DNA of 64,000 nt from Echinococcus granulosus. Taxonomy: Eukaryota; Platyhelminthes; Cestoda; Cyclophyllidea; Taeniidae. The stretch is from the NCBI RefSeq assembly GCF_000524195.1, contig NW_020170410.1, forward strand, positions 862,742 through 926,741. Direction: 5' to 3'. This document shows, one piece after another, positions 50,401 to 62,400 of the stretch. The position numbers and the translations under genes are program-made. Numbering within the stretch: the stretch's first letter is position 1; every line of letters starts with the position of its first letter. A model generated the notes under the pieces. That model was given only the letters and a program-made list of their open reading frames with translations. It had not been told where the DNA came from and did not search any database.

Positions 50401-53400
50401 CGGTTTAGACTCTGCTTTGCACTGTCGGGCAAGCCGCCAATGAGTCGAGCTGCGGGAGCTGAAATTTTCCCCTCCAACCGCCGACATTCGCGTCGAAGCT
50501 CATCCAACCGGCTGTAGAAGCTTTGAGCCTACAGAGGACAACCAACAATCAACAGCATTTTCATATCGTTATCTCATTAAAGACAAAAATAGGTACCGGA
50601 AAACCATATCCATATAATGCATTTAAAAAAGGAAGTACTTACCTCTCGAAGTGCCTCTTCCAGCTTCGCCTGTTTCCTCACAACGGATTGTTTCAGCCTC
50701 TCCCAGGCTCGATTCATGTGTGTCAATTTTGACGAGACTTTTGTCTGCCGCATAGCCTTTGGCTCCTGATTTATTCTAACCATGTCTGGCTGTCGTCTTG
50801 CTGCATTTGTTTGGATTATCTGAACAAAATAAAGGCAATTTGAGGTAAACCGAAAAATTTGGATTCAGACATTTAATTAGCAACTGTATCTGAAGGAAGT
50901 TCATCAAGTACTAGGAGGATTACAAGAAATGAACCTAAAATCAAGTCTAAAATACAGCTTTCGATATAGTTTGATTATAGTGAAAATGTCAAAATCGGAT
51001 AGGGAGTTATTAAGGTAGCCTCAACAATAACACAACTTGAGTTGCTCACCTTCGCTCTAGATAGTTCGAATTCCAGGGACTTTTTGTCTCCCCGAGACAC
51101 CGAGATGCCGTCGATATCGGCCTGTGTCATTTTGATCCACTGGATGAGAGCGTCCAAAGCAGAGTCGAGATCGCCAAGTGCCATCAGCTGTGTCTGCAGC
51201 TTATGACGACGATGGTTAATAGCGTCGTTGAGATTACTCCACCGCGTAGTTGCTAAAGTGAGCATCTGCTGAACTTGGGGCCCTTGTTCTCCTTCTTCAG
51301 TGTCACCACCAACCTTCGAAGGCGGCAGCTCCGGAACTGAAATGCATTGATGAGAATCAGAAGTCCCCGAAAATATAGTCTAAGCATTTTGCTGATTGGA
51401 ATACGTCTTCTTTAGCTAAGCTAGTAACTAATGTGAAAAGATCAGTTTTCTGAAGTTATAAGCACCTGAAATGCCAGTCGAAAATATGCTTGTCATACCA
51501 CTTTTTTTATCGAATCAACAGACAAATTGGCCTTAATATTTTTTTTATTTAAGATAGATAATAGAACCTTCTTGAGCTCAGATAGTCGGACAACACCCTA
51601 ACTACCGGATGTAAAACAAGACTGACCCTCAGAGATCCCTGCCACTGATATCAACTGACCGGCGACCCAATTCAAATTTTCTAGTTGTTCATGCCTCGGC
51701 GGAATCAAGGCGCTCCATTCTTCGAGCTGTTCCATTAATTTTAAAATAACATCAGTGTTATTCGCAACCGGTTCGAAAGCCTCGAATTCATTTTCTGCCT
51801 TTCCAAGTTGGTCCGTAAAGACCCTCAGATCAGTCTGAAGTGATGAATAGTCAAAATATTATTAAAAAATTAAAAAAACAGTAAAAAAATTTGTACTGTT
51901 AATTTTACCTGAAGCTTTTGAGCCGTAGATAAGTTATCCTTTGCCGTTACGAGTTGTTGTTCACAAGTAGTCGTGATGTTCTGTGCAATTGCAGAAACTT
52001 CTCTAATGGCGTTGTTGATCTCCTTTTTGAGGACACCCTTCTCTCCCTCACTTCTTGCCGTCTCATCAATCAGCAAATTAATTATTTTATTTCCGACATC
52101 TTGTAGAGCGTTCAGACGTTCACCAGAATCTTGATGCTGTTTTCGGATATTCTTGAGGGCCTCAATTTGGGAGGTGTAGGTTGGAGGTTCCAGAGGCAAT
52201 CTAGGTGCACCCCCAGAGATCACAGCATCCATGGAACGTCGAAGTGCGATCAGATCACCTTGGAAGTTCGACAATGGTAACCAGAACTCTTCAGAGGCCA
52301 GACGATGTGCCTCAACTAGATTGGTGAGGCGTTGGGACACCTTGGTATGCAATTGAAGCCAATCTTTCTGCAAAGACTGGGCTTTATTCAACACTAAAAC
52401 GCAAATTATGAAGAATAAGGTATCGTATTCAAGAAAAAATTGATGCGAGAGACATTCAGTACAGAACGAAAGTAAATGCCGAGTAATACCATAATCTGAT
52501 GATAGTTCCATGCACGATGAACAAAACAACAGATGATCTTGCTGGTTCATGCCAAAGCCAACTTACTCTTGCCTCGAAACATGGCTGAAAAGTGAGGGCA
52601 TTTATTTTGGTTAGCCAAAAGTTCTCAATGAATGACAGTGCATAATAAATTGGAATTTTCACTGTTTGAGTATAATGGGTAGTTACTATTTTCTTAATTC
52701 TGTTTCAATACAGTTCACTAATAAAATCGCGCATTAAACAGAAGAATTTTGTGATTGAGAATACGTTGGAGATTCAAAGCGTTCGAAAATTAATAGCTAG
52801 AGCATAAAATTAAAGGGTAGTCTTAAATTGTCATTAATGATTAAAATATCGCACCACTGGCATCGATTGTAGGCTCCTCCTCGAGTCTAAGTACAAATGA
52901 CGGTCGTTCAACCCTGCTGGACATATCTGAGGCAGGAGCTGATAAAAGTTCCTCGATAGAACTTGTTAGTTCTGCCAAAGCGGGTAGTCGACGCTCCAAT
53001 GTGTCGAGAATGGCCTTGCCCTCAGCGATCTGACTGCTGAGGTACTCCGAACGCACACTAACGGGCTGCAAAACCCGAGCAGAGGGAGCAATGGATGTTA
53101 GATCGAATTCGGAGGGCAAGTGCGGAGGTGACAGATCGTGGCTCGGTGGTTCCAAACGCACACCTATTGTAGCGGCTAGATCACGCGTTTCATTCAGTAC
53201 TTCATGCAGGACGTTTAGTCTATCATTCACCTAAAATGTAATTTTCGGACCATTGAATTGGAAACGGTTAACTTCTTAGTTGACAAACGCGACAATCGAC
53301 AACACTGACGGCTCGCTCTCATGATCAGCAGATGAAGCATTTTAACGAAGATCCGCGCTCTTAAACCCAGGAGCAGAAAACAAATTCCGCTATCGTATTT

Positions 53401-56400
53401 CCCCCAATGGCGACATATGCGGTCACAACTAAGGGTGTGCATTTATTCGTTGCAAACCTGCCATGCATCTAAGATAGATCATAACATTCTAAATTTGGTG
53501 CACTACTGACATTCTTGGCGATAGCTATACGGGGGAAAATTAAGTTCTTAGAAAAAAGTCGAATGAAGCGGGATCTCACATCAATAGAGTTAGTGACTGC
53601 GTCTTCAAGATCAATTGACCGATTTCTAATTCGCTTGGCAAGTTTTCGGAACCGCACAACGCTCTGTTGGATCCTTGTATCAACACCAACCGCCTCAGAT
53701 GGTGCTGTCAGTGCAGAAAGCGCTGCAGCCGTGCTTGAAGCCTGTTCCAGAGTCACTTTATAGCCGTCTAGTTCTCGTTCCAATGTCTACGCGAAAAGGA
53801 AAGGGGGAAAAATTGCAATGCTAATGATGAGAAGAGGTTAAGCAGAAAACGGTACACGAACAAAACCCAACGTGCATGTATGAGGTGTGGTGAATCTGAC
53901 ATTTATCATTGGATGCAAAAAAGTACCGAAAGACAACTCAATTTGTGCAGAGCAACAAGTTAAACTGATCCACCTCTCGTCGAGGCTTGAAATGAATAAG
54001 TGATTGTGCATTCCCAAAAACATTTTAAAATGTTACAAAACTCAATTACAGACATCAAACATTTATAGGAACTAGGGAAGCCTGAGACGTTCTCTGGTAC
54101 CGCGATTGAAAGGTAGCGAGGAGATCTAAGTATCCAAGTTCTAGTGCTTAGGCGCTTTACTAGTCCAACAAGAATTATATAATCATTTAGTAAAGTTACC
54201 TCCTCCTGGGAGGACTAATTTACTTCTCTTGCTATTGCATTAGCATTGAGTTGGCCCAACAGAAATAAATATTTTAAGTTTCCCCGTCGTTGTAAGCTTT
54301 CATGATTAAATAAAGCCTCTGGTACGTTTTATTACACCAGTACATAATAATTATTCGCACAAAAGTCAAGCATATTAGAAGGTACATTCAGTACTTACTT
54401 TCAAATCCTCCTCACGCTCCTGAGTAATGTACTTTAAACTCAGTATTTGATACAACTTTACTCTTTTGTAATCTAGCAACCATACCTTTGCAGCAACATG
54501 CAGCTTCCTAAGCGTATCCGATTCTTCCTCAACAGCCAATGGCGCCACAGGAAGTTGGTTAAGCACATTCTCCGCTGACGTCATCCAAGTGTCCAGCCGA
54601 GCAAGATTGTCGAAGAGGGATTTCGAAAGCGCTAATGCCTGTTGGGATCTAGCATCTGCAGCGTCCATCAGACCGTCGATCTCCTTATTCTGCTGTATGA
54701 TCCGCTCAACCAAACCTTCCAGCGTTGGAGCCAAGTCCTCTTCTGTGTTACGATAGGGCACTTTGTCCAAAAGGCGTTTTGCTTCCACAAGATGGGCCTC
54801 AATATCTGGTTGACGCTTTGCCAGTTGAGATCGAAAGGCATTTAGTCTACTGATTAGATGATCTATTTGCTCTGCACGGGCCGGCAACACTGCAAGACTA
54901 TAAGAAGCGCTCTCCGGCCTGGTATCCTCCTTAAGCGTGAGGATCTCTCTGGATGGTTGACTTTGGGCCTTTGGATCAAGACGAAGCATCGCTTGTTCCA
55001 ACCACTTCTCATCTCCTCTTAGTTTAGAACAAGCATTCTTAACTTGCATGTCTAGCAACTGATCCTTCTGCGATGCACTCATTGTCTACAAAAAAGAAAC
55101 CAGTGTGTTTGTGTGTGTGTATTTAAAGAAGAAGTAGGAAGTAGGAAGGTAAGTTACCTCGCTGTATAGGTTATTGAATCGGGAGACGTTTTCAACTGCA
55201 AGATCACCTATGGTCAGTGCATGTTGCTGAGACGGTAGATCCAAGAAAAGAGCATTTGGTAGATTCGTTCGGATCTCTTCCAAAGCATTTGTCAACGAAT
55301 CTACGTGTGGCTTCACTTGGCTATTCAGCTCATCATCAATAATCTTTGTGCTTTCACCGTCTCGTAGTCTCGACTCCAGTTTGGGAAGTGTTTCAATGAG
55401 GTAGGCATTTGAATCAAGAAGACGATTGATATCTGGTCGAGCGGATTCAAGACCCTGAGAGGCGTTATTCACCTTATCGAAGAACTCAGTGAATGACAAT
55501 CCAACGTGTTCCATCTTTTCCTTGATCACCGATGCATCAGAATCTTCACACAAGAAAAATTTGCCACAATCCTCCAAGAAGAGAACAAAGGAAAAGAATG
55601 ATTTTTACAACATACCTGGACACAATCCCAAAAGCTCGGTTCCGCGTGTTTGTAGTTGAATGACGCTGTCAGTTTTATCTGCGCAGTCTTGAGATAATTT
55701 CTACATGAATGATAAATTGAAGAATGAGTAAATAGTACTTAATTTAACAAAACCCAAGTAACACGCACCCCTAACTCTGCTACTCTGTTGGCATAGGTAA
55801 TAGCTGGGTCTCGACTGATCGGAAGTTTGCTGAACCTGGATTCAGCATCCGCTAACCATCCAAGATAGGACTCGTAGAAAGAGTTGAATTCCTTCAAGCA
55901 AAGCAAAGCATCAGACACCTTGTCGATTCGGGAATTAACTTCAGCAAAGACATTTTGATAGTCATCGATCAACTTGACCACGCTATCTGGACGGTTTTCA
56001 GCCTTTGCGACTTCGGCTAGGAGCTCCAAGCTTCCACGTCGGGATTGAAGGAGGTTTCGAAGACCTGTGAGTTTGTTCAGCAGCGCATCCAATTGTAAAG
56101 CATTTGGCGATGGAGATGGGGCTCCCTGTCCTTCCAGTTCGTCACGAACCTAAAAAGTAAATTTTCCCGTTACATAAAGTGCCATTTAGGCATTTACGCA
56201 ATCAGAATTTTGTTCAACATAACTTCAGTGACTGATAGCATTGAAATGATATTAAAACGCAGGAACTGGTAATTGTCGTCTGCCTTTCCAAGATCCTATA
56301 ATTTAGCGCATTGCAAGCCCAACCAAATCACACAAAGTATTCATTTCAGGAGTAAAAAAAACCCCAACAACCAAAGGGAAAGTTTAAATCATTGCTAACT

Positions 56401-59400
56401 CAATATCAACATCCATATGCTCCAGCATTTCGATCTATTCACAATCCGTGACAAATTATTTCAACATCTCAAGCAACATGCCAGAAGCTGTTCGTACATA
56501 GGTACGAATCACGGTAAAACAATTTGGATAAACCAATGGCACTTACACTTTGCACGAGACTTTCCAATCGTCGAGTGTTGTTGACTTGTGTTGTGGAGAG
56601 GGTGGACGCATCACCGACATGTTCCTTCACGCTGCTAACCACAGCAAAAAGACTGTCAACTGCTGCCTCGGTTGCGGTTAGATCCTGTTCAAGTCGGCGC
56701 CTTCCGAGGCCTGGTTGACTCATCTCACTTAGGGTTGCACCGGTCTTTTGGAGTTGCTGCAACTGACTTCTCAAAGGCGTCAAGTACTGACGCTCGTAGT
56801 CTTTCAGTTCGTCTGGTGTTGGTAGAGGTCTGTGGTTAAAAATACAAAATATTCTATCAAAAAATCGAAAGTATTACAAACACATTTATTACATTTTCGG
56901 CCTACTTATCTGCTTTAAAGCGACAAACAGCATCCCTCTTGTCCTCTCCCCACTTTATTCATGACATTTACCATTAAAATACAAAAATTTGGATCACTTA
57001 AAGCTTTTGGAAAGGCATCCAGTGCATGAAATTGTGCATTAATTCCTCGCATTAAACAGTGAGACAGACGCAATTAAATCCCATCGAATAAAATGAACTT
57101 GAGACCTATTTGAAAAGATTTTAAGATTGTTGGTCAAAGTATACATGATCCCACTCCTTCTGTTCTCCAGTGTCGACTACGCAATAATTCAAAGCGGTGA
57201 GTTTGTCCTTCACAACCGATGAAGACATTGAACACTCACTTGTGAGGCTGAATGGGTGATGAGGTGCGAGCATCCGCAAGACTGCTTGAAAGAAGCTTTT
57301 GTTGATCAGCAAGTTGCTGCGCCACCTTGATCTTTTGTCCAAGCCTTTCAGTAGCCTCGTTAGCGGCCTGAGAAATACGACTGGACTGTCTCTTTAGACC
57401 CTTCAAAAGACTTTCCAACAGTGGGAGTGGTGGCAGATCCTTCCTATCGCCCTTGAGAGACTTTAATGCGGCGTCACATTGTTTCAACTTTAAATGAGAC
57501 AGAAAGAATATCTGGTTAAATACTTGACCGACTATTTACATATTTTTCCTATATATTTTGCACTAACACACTCAAATAAGCAAAACCCGCTTACTTTATC
57601 GGTGATCTTATTCACGTCTTCCAATCTGCTTGAAAGAGTGTCTGGGTCCAAAACGGTGTGTTCAGAGCCCGCAACCTCAACCTGGGCCTCCAACTCATCC
57701 ATACGGCGTTTGATAAGATCTGCACGCATCAGAAGACTAGAGATCGCTTTTTGACCATCCTGTCCACCCTCAATTGACCGCTTCAGCGAAGACTCGAGTT
57801 GTTTCAGACGGTGACGCAGTCCGACTTCTTGTTGTCGCAGAGGTTGAGCAGATTGATTGGAGCTCTCGTCACCCAGTTTTAACAAAGTCTGCTCCAAATC
57901 ACGGATCTGAGAGTAGAGCGGTGGGAACTCACGGTTCATGACATCCTGTTGAAGGGATTCTAATCTGCTCGTAGAACCTAGGTCTTTGAGGAATTGTGAT
58001 TCTAGATCATCGATTGTAAGCTGTTGAGATTGCAACTCCGTTTCAATCGGTTTACTTTTGGCAAGAATTTCCTGAAGAGCCTCCTGTTACAAGTCAAAAT
58101 AGCTAAATAAATCTATTAGCTGTTTTAAAATATGGAAAAAAATGTAGTAACAGCTAAATTACGGTTTTTTTGGTATATCGACGTTTGACATGATCCAACG
58201 AGGCCTGACACTTCTCAAGATCGCTTAAAAGATCGGGACACAACACCTCCGCTTCTGCGCGAAGACTCGCCAAGTGTTTATCACGCGACTCAATCAACGT
58301 CATAAATGTTTCTACGCGCTGCATCGCCTTTGTCAAGTTGGATCGAGTCACTGGATACGAACCACTCTCGAAGATTGGACACTCAACGGTTCGTGACTCT
58401 AAATCTAGCCAAGCCTGAAAAGAAGAGAAAGGAACATATATCCATGTATCCCAAATAAAGCATGTTTGAATAGAGATAGGCGATTACAATGCTATAGCTA
58501 CCTGAAACGTAGCCATTCTCTCTTTCAGATCATCAATTTTGCTTGTCTTTGAGTCCGTTTTGGTAGGAGGCCCCTTAAGCGGCTCCAATTCACCTCTTTC
58601 ATCCGTTTCTGACGCTGAAAAATGCTCATCTTTTGAGCCTTTTGACTAAAAGAGAAGATAATAGACAATGTGAAAGATTGATGAGTGGATTCAAAAAGAG
58701 GACAAAGATATACAAAGTACTTTTTCATCGAACATGGATCCCTCCAGGATAATTTCCTTCGATTTAGCGGTTTCTTCGTCTCCAGTAGGAATCGCTTGTT
58801 CGTCCACTCTAAAATTGCACAAACCTCGTTTTACGAGTACAATTATAGTTGCACAGCGAAAGTGACCCTAGGATTGTGGCGAGCAAAACATCAAAAAAGA
58901 AATGTAGTAAGTTTTATTTTCTGACACGAAAATGAATTGGTCTAGTTTCGAGGCAGGAGGTAAACATGTATACCTAGAATGTGAGCTGTGAATGAATATT
59001 GAAAAGACGCCACTCACTCCTCCAGATTCTGCCTCTCTAAAACCGCGTCATTATGTTTGGCGCACAAGGTGTTCTGAAGCGTCTCCAATCGTGACTCAAT
59101 AGCGCCGATCAGACCATCAAAACGCGAACGAGAACCACTAACACGAGCCGACAGCTCCGACGCATCGGTAGTGGCGGGAAGCGAGTTAATAAACTGCCCT
59201 GCCGCCTCTTCGAAGGCATGAACCGTCGGTTCGGTTCGAATCAAACCAAATTGGAGGAAAAGTAGCTAAAACGATAATTAACGTGGTAAATGAAAAGTGC
59301 GAAAGAAACTTATCTGAACCCTCTAGTCAAACCTACCTTCTGCAGTTGGCCTTTAGAGACGGGAACCGCGGAGAGGGCCCCAAATGCTAGTGAATGCCGA

Positions 59401-62400
59401 CTAAGTTGGTTGTCCAAGTCGCTGTAGCACTGATCAAGTGCAAGAGCCTGAGAATATGTTTCAGACAGCTCTGAAGCTCGATGTTTGCAGATAGCGTCCA
59501 GTGCCTGCCACTTCTTTTCAACATCGGTCTTATGCTCGCGGATGCGACCAGAGCCCTTTCCGGCCCCCTTTTGATTAAGAAGCTCGTTTCCAAGCCGTCG
59601 CAAACCATCAATTTGTGGAGCCATGGCTTTGAGCTCAGCTTTGAATCTGGAGGAATCCAAGGAGTTAGTGAATTGAGTTTGCCAATCCGCTTCTGGCTAT
59701 AACAAAGGCTGCACTTCTTTCGGATAAACTCTTGTGGTTTCCATTCTATATTAGAACGTAGTGCTTGGAAATTGGATTTCTAACTCAATCAAACACTTGA
59801 ATGAACAACTTTTAAGAAAATGCAAATCTGTTCGCTATTTTGAGCGGAACAATTTTAAATTAAATCACTCTACCTGTCCAACTTCTTGGTCAAAGCAAGA
59901 ATTTCTTGAGGGTCCACGGAGCTCAATTGAAGCTGAGAGATCTGATTGAGTCGCTGGGTCAGCCATGCGTCTGCCTCCATGAACGCATTCGAAAAGGCCT
60001 CTAAACTTCTAAGTGAGCTTGCAGCAGTCGATTGAATAGAGGAAACACGACTTTTGAGCCTCTCACAACCATTTTTCAAATTCTCAGCATCTGCAAAACA
60101 CCCAAAATGAAAGGTTAGGTCAAGAGAGGAAACATCGATTTGGCAAATTAGATCAATCAACAGAGTTCAGTTTACCTTGAACCAACTTGTCATCAGCCGA
60201 GTTTTCAAATGGCTTCAAGAGACCACAAGCCGATTCCACCTCGCTTTCTAAAGCATTACACTCAGAAGTGACTTTTTCGAGCTCCTTTAACTGTTCACGA
60301 AGCGAGACTTCCTCAACAGTCGAGCGATCAGCGAAGATACCAGCATTCAGGCGTTTTTCAAGGCTCTGTAACCAGTCGAGCAGTTTTGCCCGTTTAGTCT
60401 TAAACTGTTTGGCACGTAAAAGACGTTCTTTGCAGGTCTGATGCGCCTGATGGATTGACTGATCCAGATCGGAGAGTTCAGCCCAGGCTGCAGCTGTTTT
60501 CTTCTTGGCCGTGGTTATGTCCGATTCTCGACCCAAATCAATGGCTTCCAACGCCAATTTATTTATATCCTCTTCAAACAGATTAAATTCAGCTGTTTGG
60601 GAGTTTTTCATTCCCTAAATACAAAAAGCGCATATTAATAAACATCAAAACTATGGAAGGGAAAAGTAGAAATTAATATCTTCAAATATTAGATACCTCT
60701 ATTTCCTTCAACCGTTTATAGCTTTCTCCCTCGGGTATTAGACCGCTTTCAATGGCAGACAAATCAGATCGAGCAGACTCCAAAAATGCGTCGAGATTTT
60801 TAGACGCTTGGTCGAGAAGCAAACTCTTCTGCTCTAATTCATCCAATAGGATCTGGTCGCGGGATAACCTGCTCTGTAGCTCGGTGCACCTTTTAAAAAA
60901 CATCGGAGGTAAAACAATATTTAGTGAAATTGGTTAGTAGTGTAGTTGGAAATAATTGATGCATCTGAACCACTGTGATACCTAATGATCTTAAAATTCC
61001 TCTAGATGGGCACCACGCATCACAACGATTCGAGTAGGATAACCGTGTGATTGATTATATCGTCTGCGTTTTACTTATTCAAGTATCGGGGAAATTACTA
61101 GTGCGACGTAAATTCAGTATCATCGCTACTCTTATCTTGTAAATAACTACCAATCACTCAACTGGCTAAGGTCACTTATGGTCCACAGTTTACGCATGTC
61201 TTCGGAGTGTACCATATTAATTTTTAAACCAAACTCACTTGTCCACCAACTTCAGCGCTGCCGCAACCTTCTCCTTCACCTTTTCAGTCGCTTCCTGTTG
61301 TTCCCCTGATTTTTCCAGCTCTTCTAACTCCTCCTGTGCCGATCTAAGTAAGGACTGGAGCCCAGGTTCACGAACAGACAGTTCGGCCTGTAGTTTGTTA
61401 TTAGCCTGACGGGCTTCCAGCAGTGTTGACTCATTTTTTCCTCCTGCTGCAGCAATGGCATCCTCCAACCACGCAGACTTTTCCCCCAGAGACCCATCCT
61501 TAGCATCAATGGCACTAAGAAGGGATTTTATTTTCACTTTCATAGAGGTCAATTCTTTAGACAAGGCGGAAAGTCGAGCTTCTTCAGTTTCCAAGGGTTT
61601 GTTCAGACAAGTTTCGATTGTTGAAGGTGATACTAAAACCGCGGGGAGTTTGCTTTTCGAAAGATCGTCTGCTAGCACATTTAAGGTCTAAAGAGTTCAT
61701 GAAAAAACGTGGACTTGAACTAGTTATTTATGAAGCCTTGGGACTGAGTAAAATTAGAGTTTATGAAATTGTTTTACACTTTCATTTTGAAGGATGCACA
61801 TAGCTTGCATCTTAAAGCGCCCGACGATGAATGTTTGCTGCCTTAGCCAAATTTAATTATGGAAAGTAAGTCACCTCAGTGAATTTTTCGGTTTGGAGGA
61901 TAAAAACAAATGACCTGCCTCAAGGGCTGACTTGATATGCGAGATGTGACCTTCCAGAGCAAAAATGCAAGAGGCTTGATCCTTCACAAGCACGGGATTG
62001 GTGATCATTTGAGTGTTTACCGGTGCACGAGCATTCCCCTCGCACCAAGGATTCACATCCACACCAGCAGCAAGAAGTTTTCGAGTGGCTTGCCAAAAGG
62101 TCTTCTCCGCTGCATCCAGAGATTCGCTGCATTTGGCAAGCCCAGTGGCAAAATCACTGAAGCCCATTGCAGCATCAGAGTAGCGAGTGGAGTACTCCCC
62201 TGCCAAAGCCTCTAGCTCATTGAACTTATTCTGCGTCCAATCGACGGCCGTTTCGACAGAGGGGACGATACTTTCGGCGGAGGCTTCTGTAACAGGAAGC
62301 TCGACACCAACGAGACTAGCGTATTCCAACTGAAAAAAGACAACCTGAGGTCTACTGAGACTATTGAGGCATATTAATTCAATAAATTAGTGAAACAGGC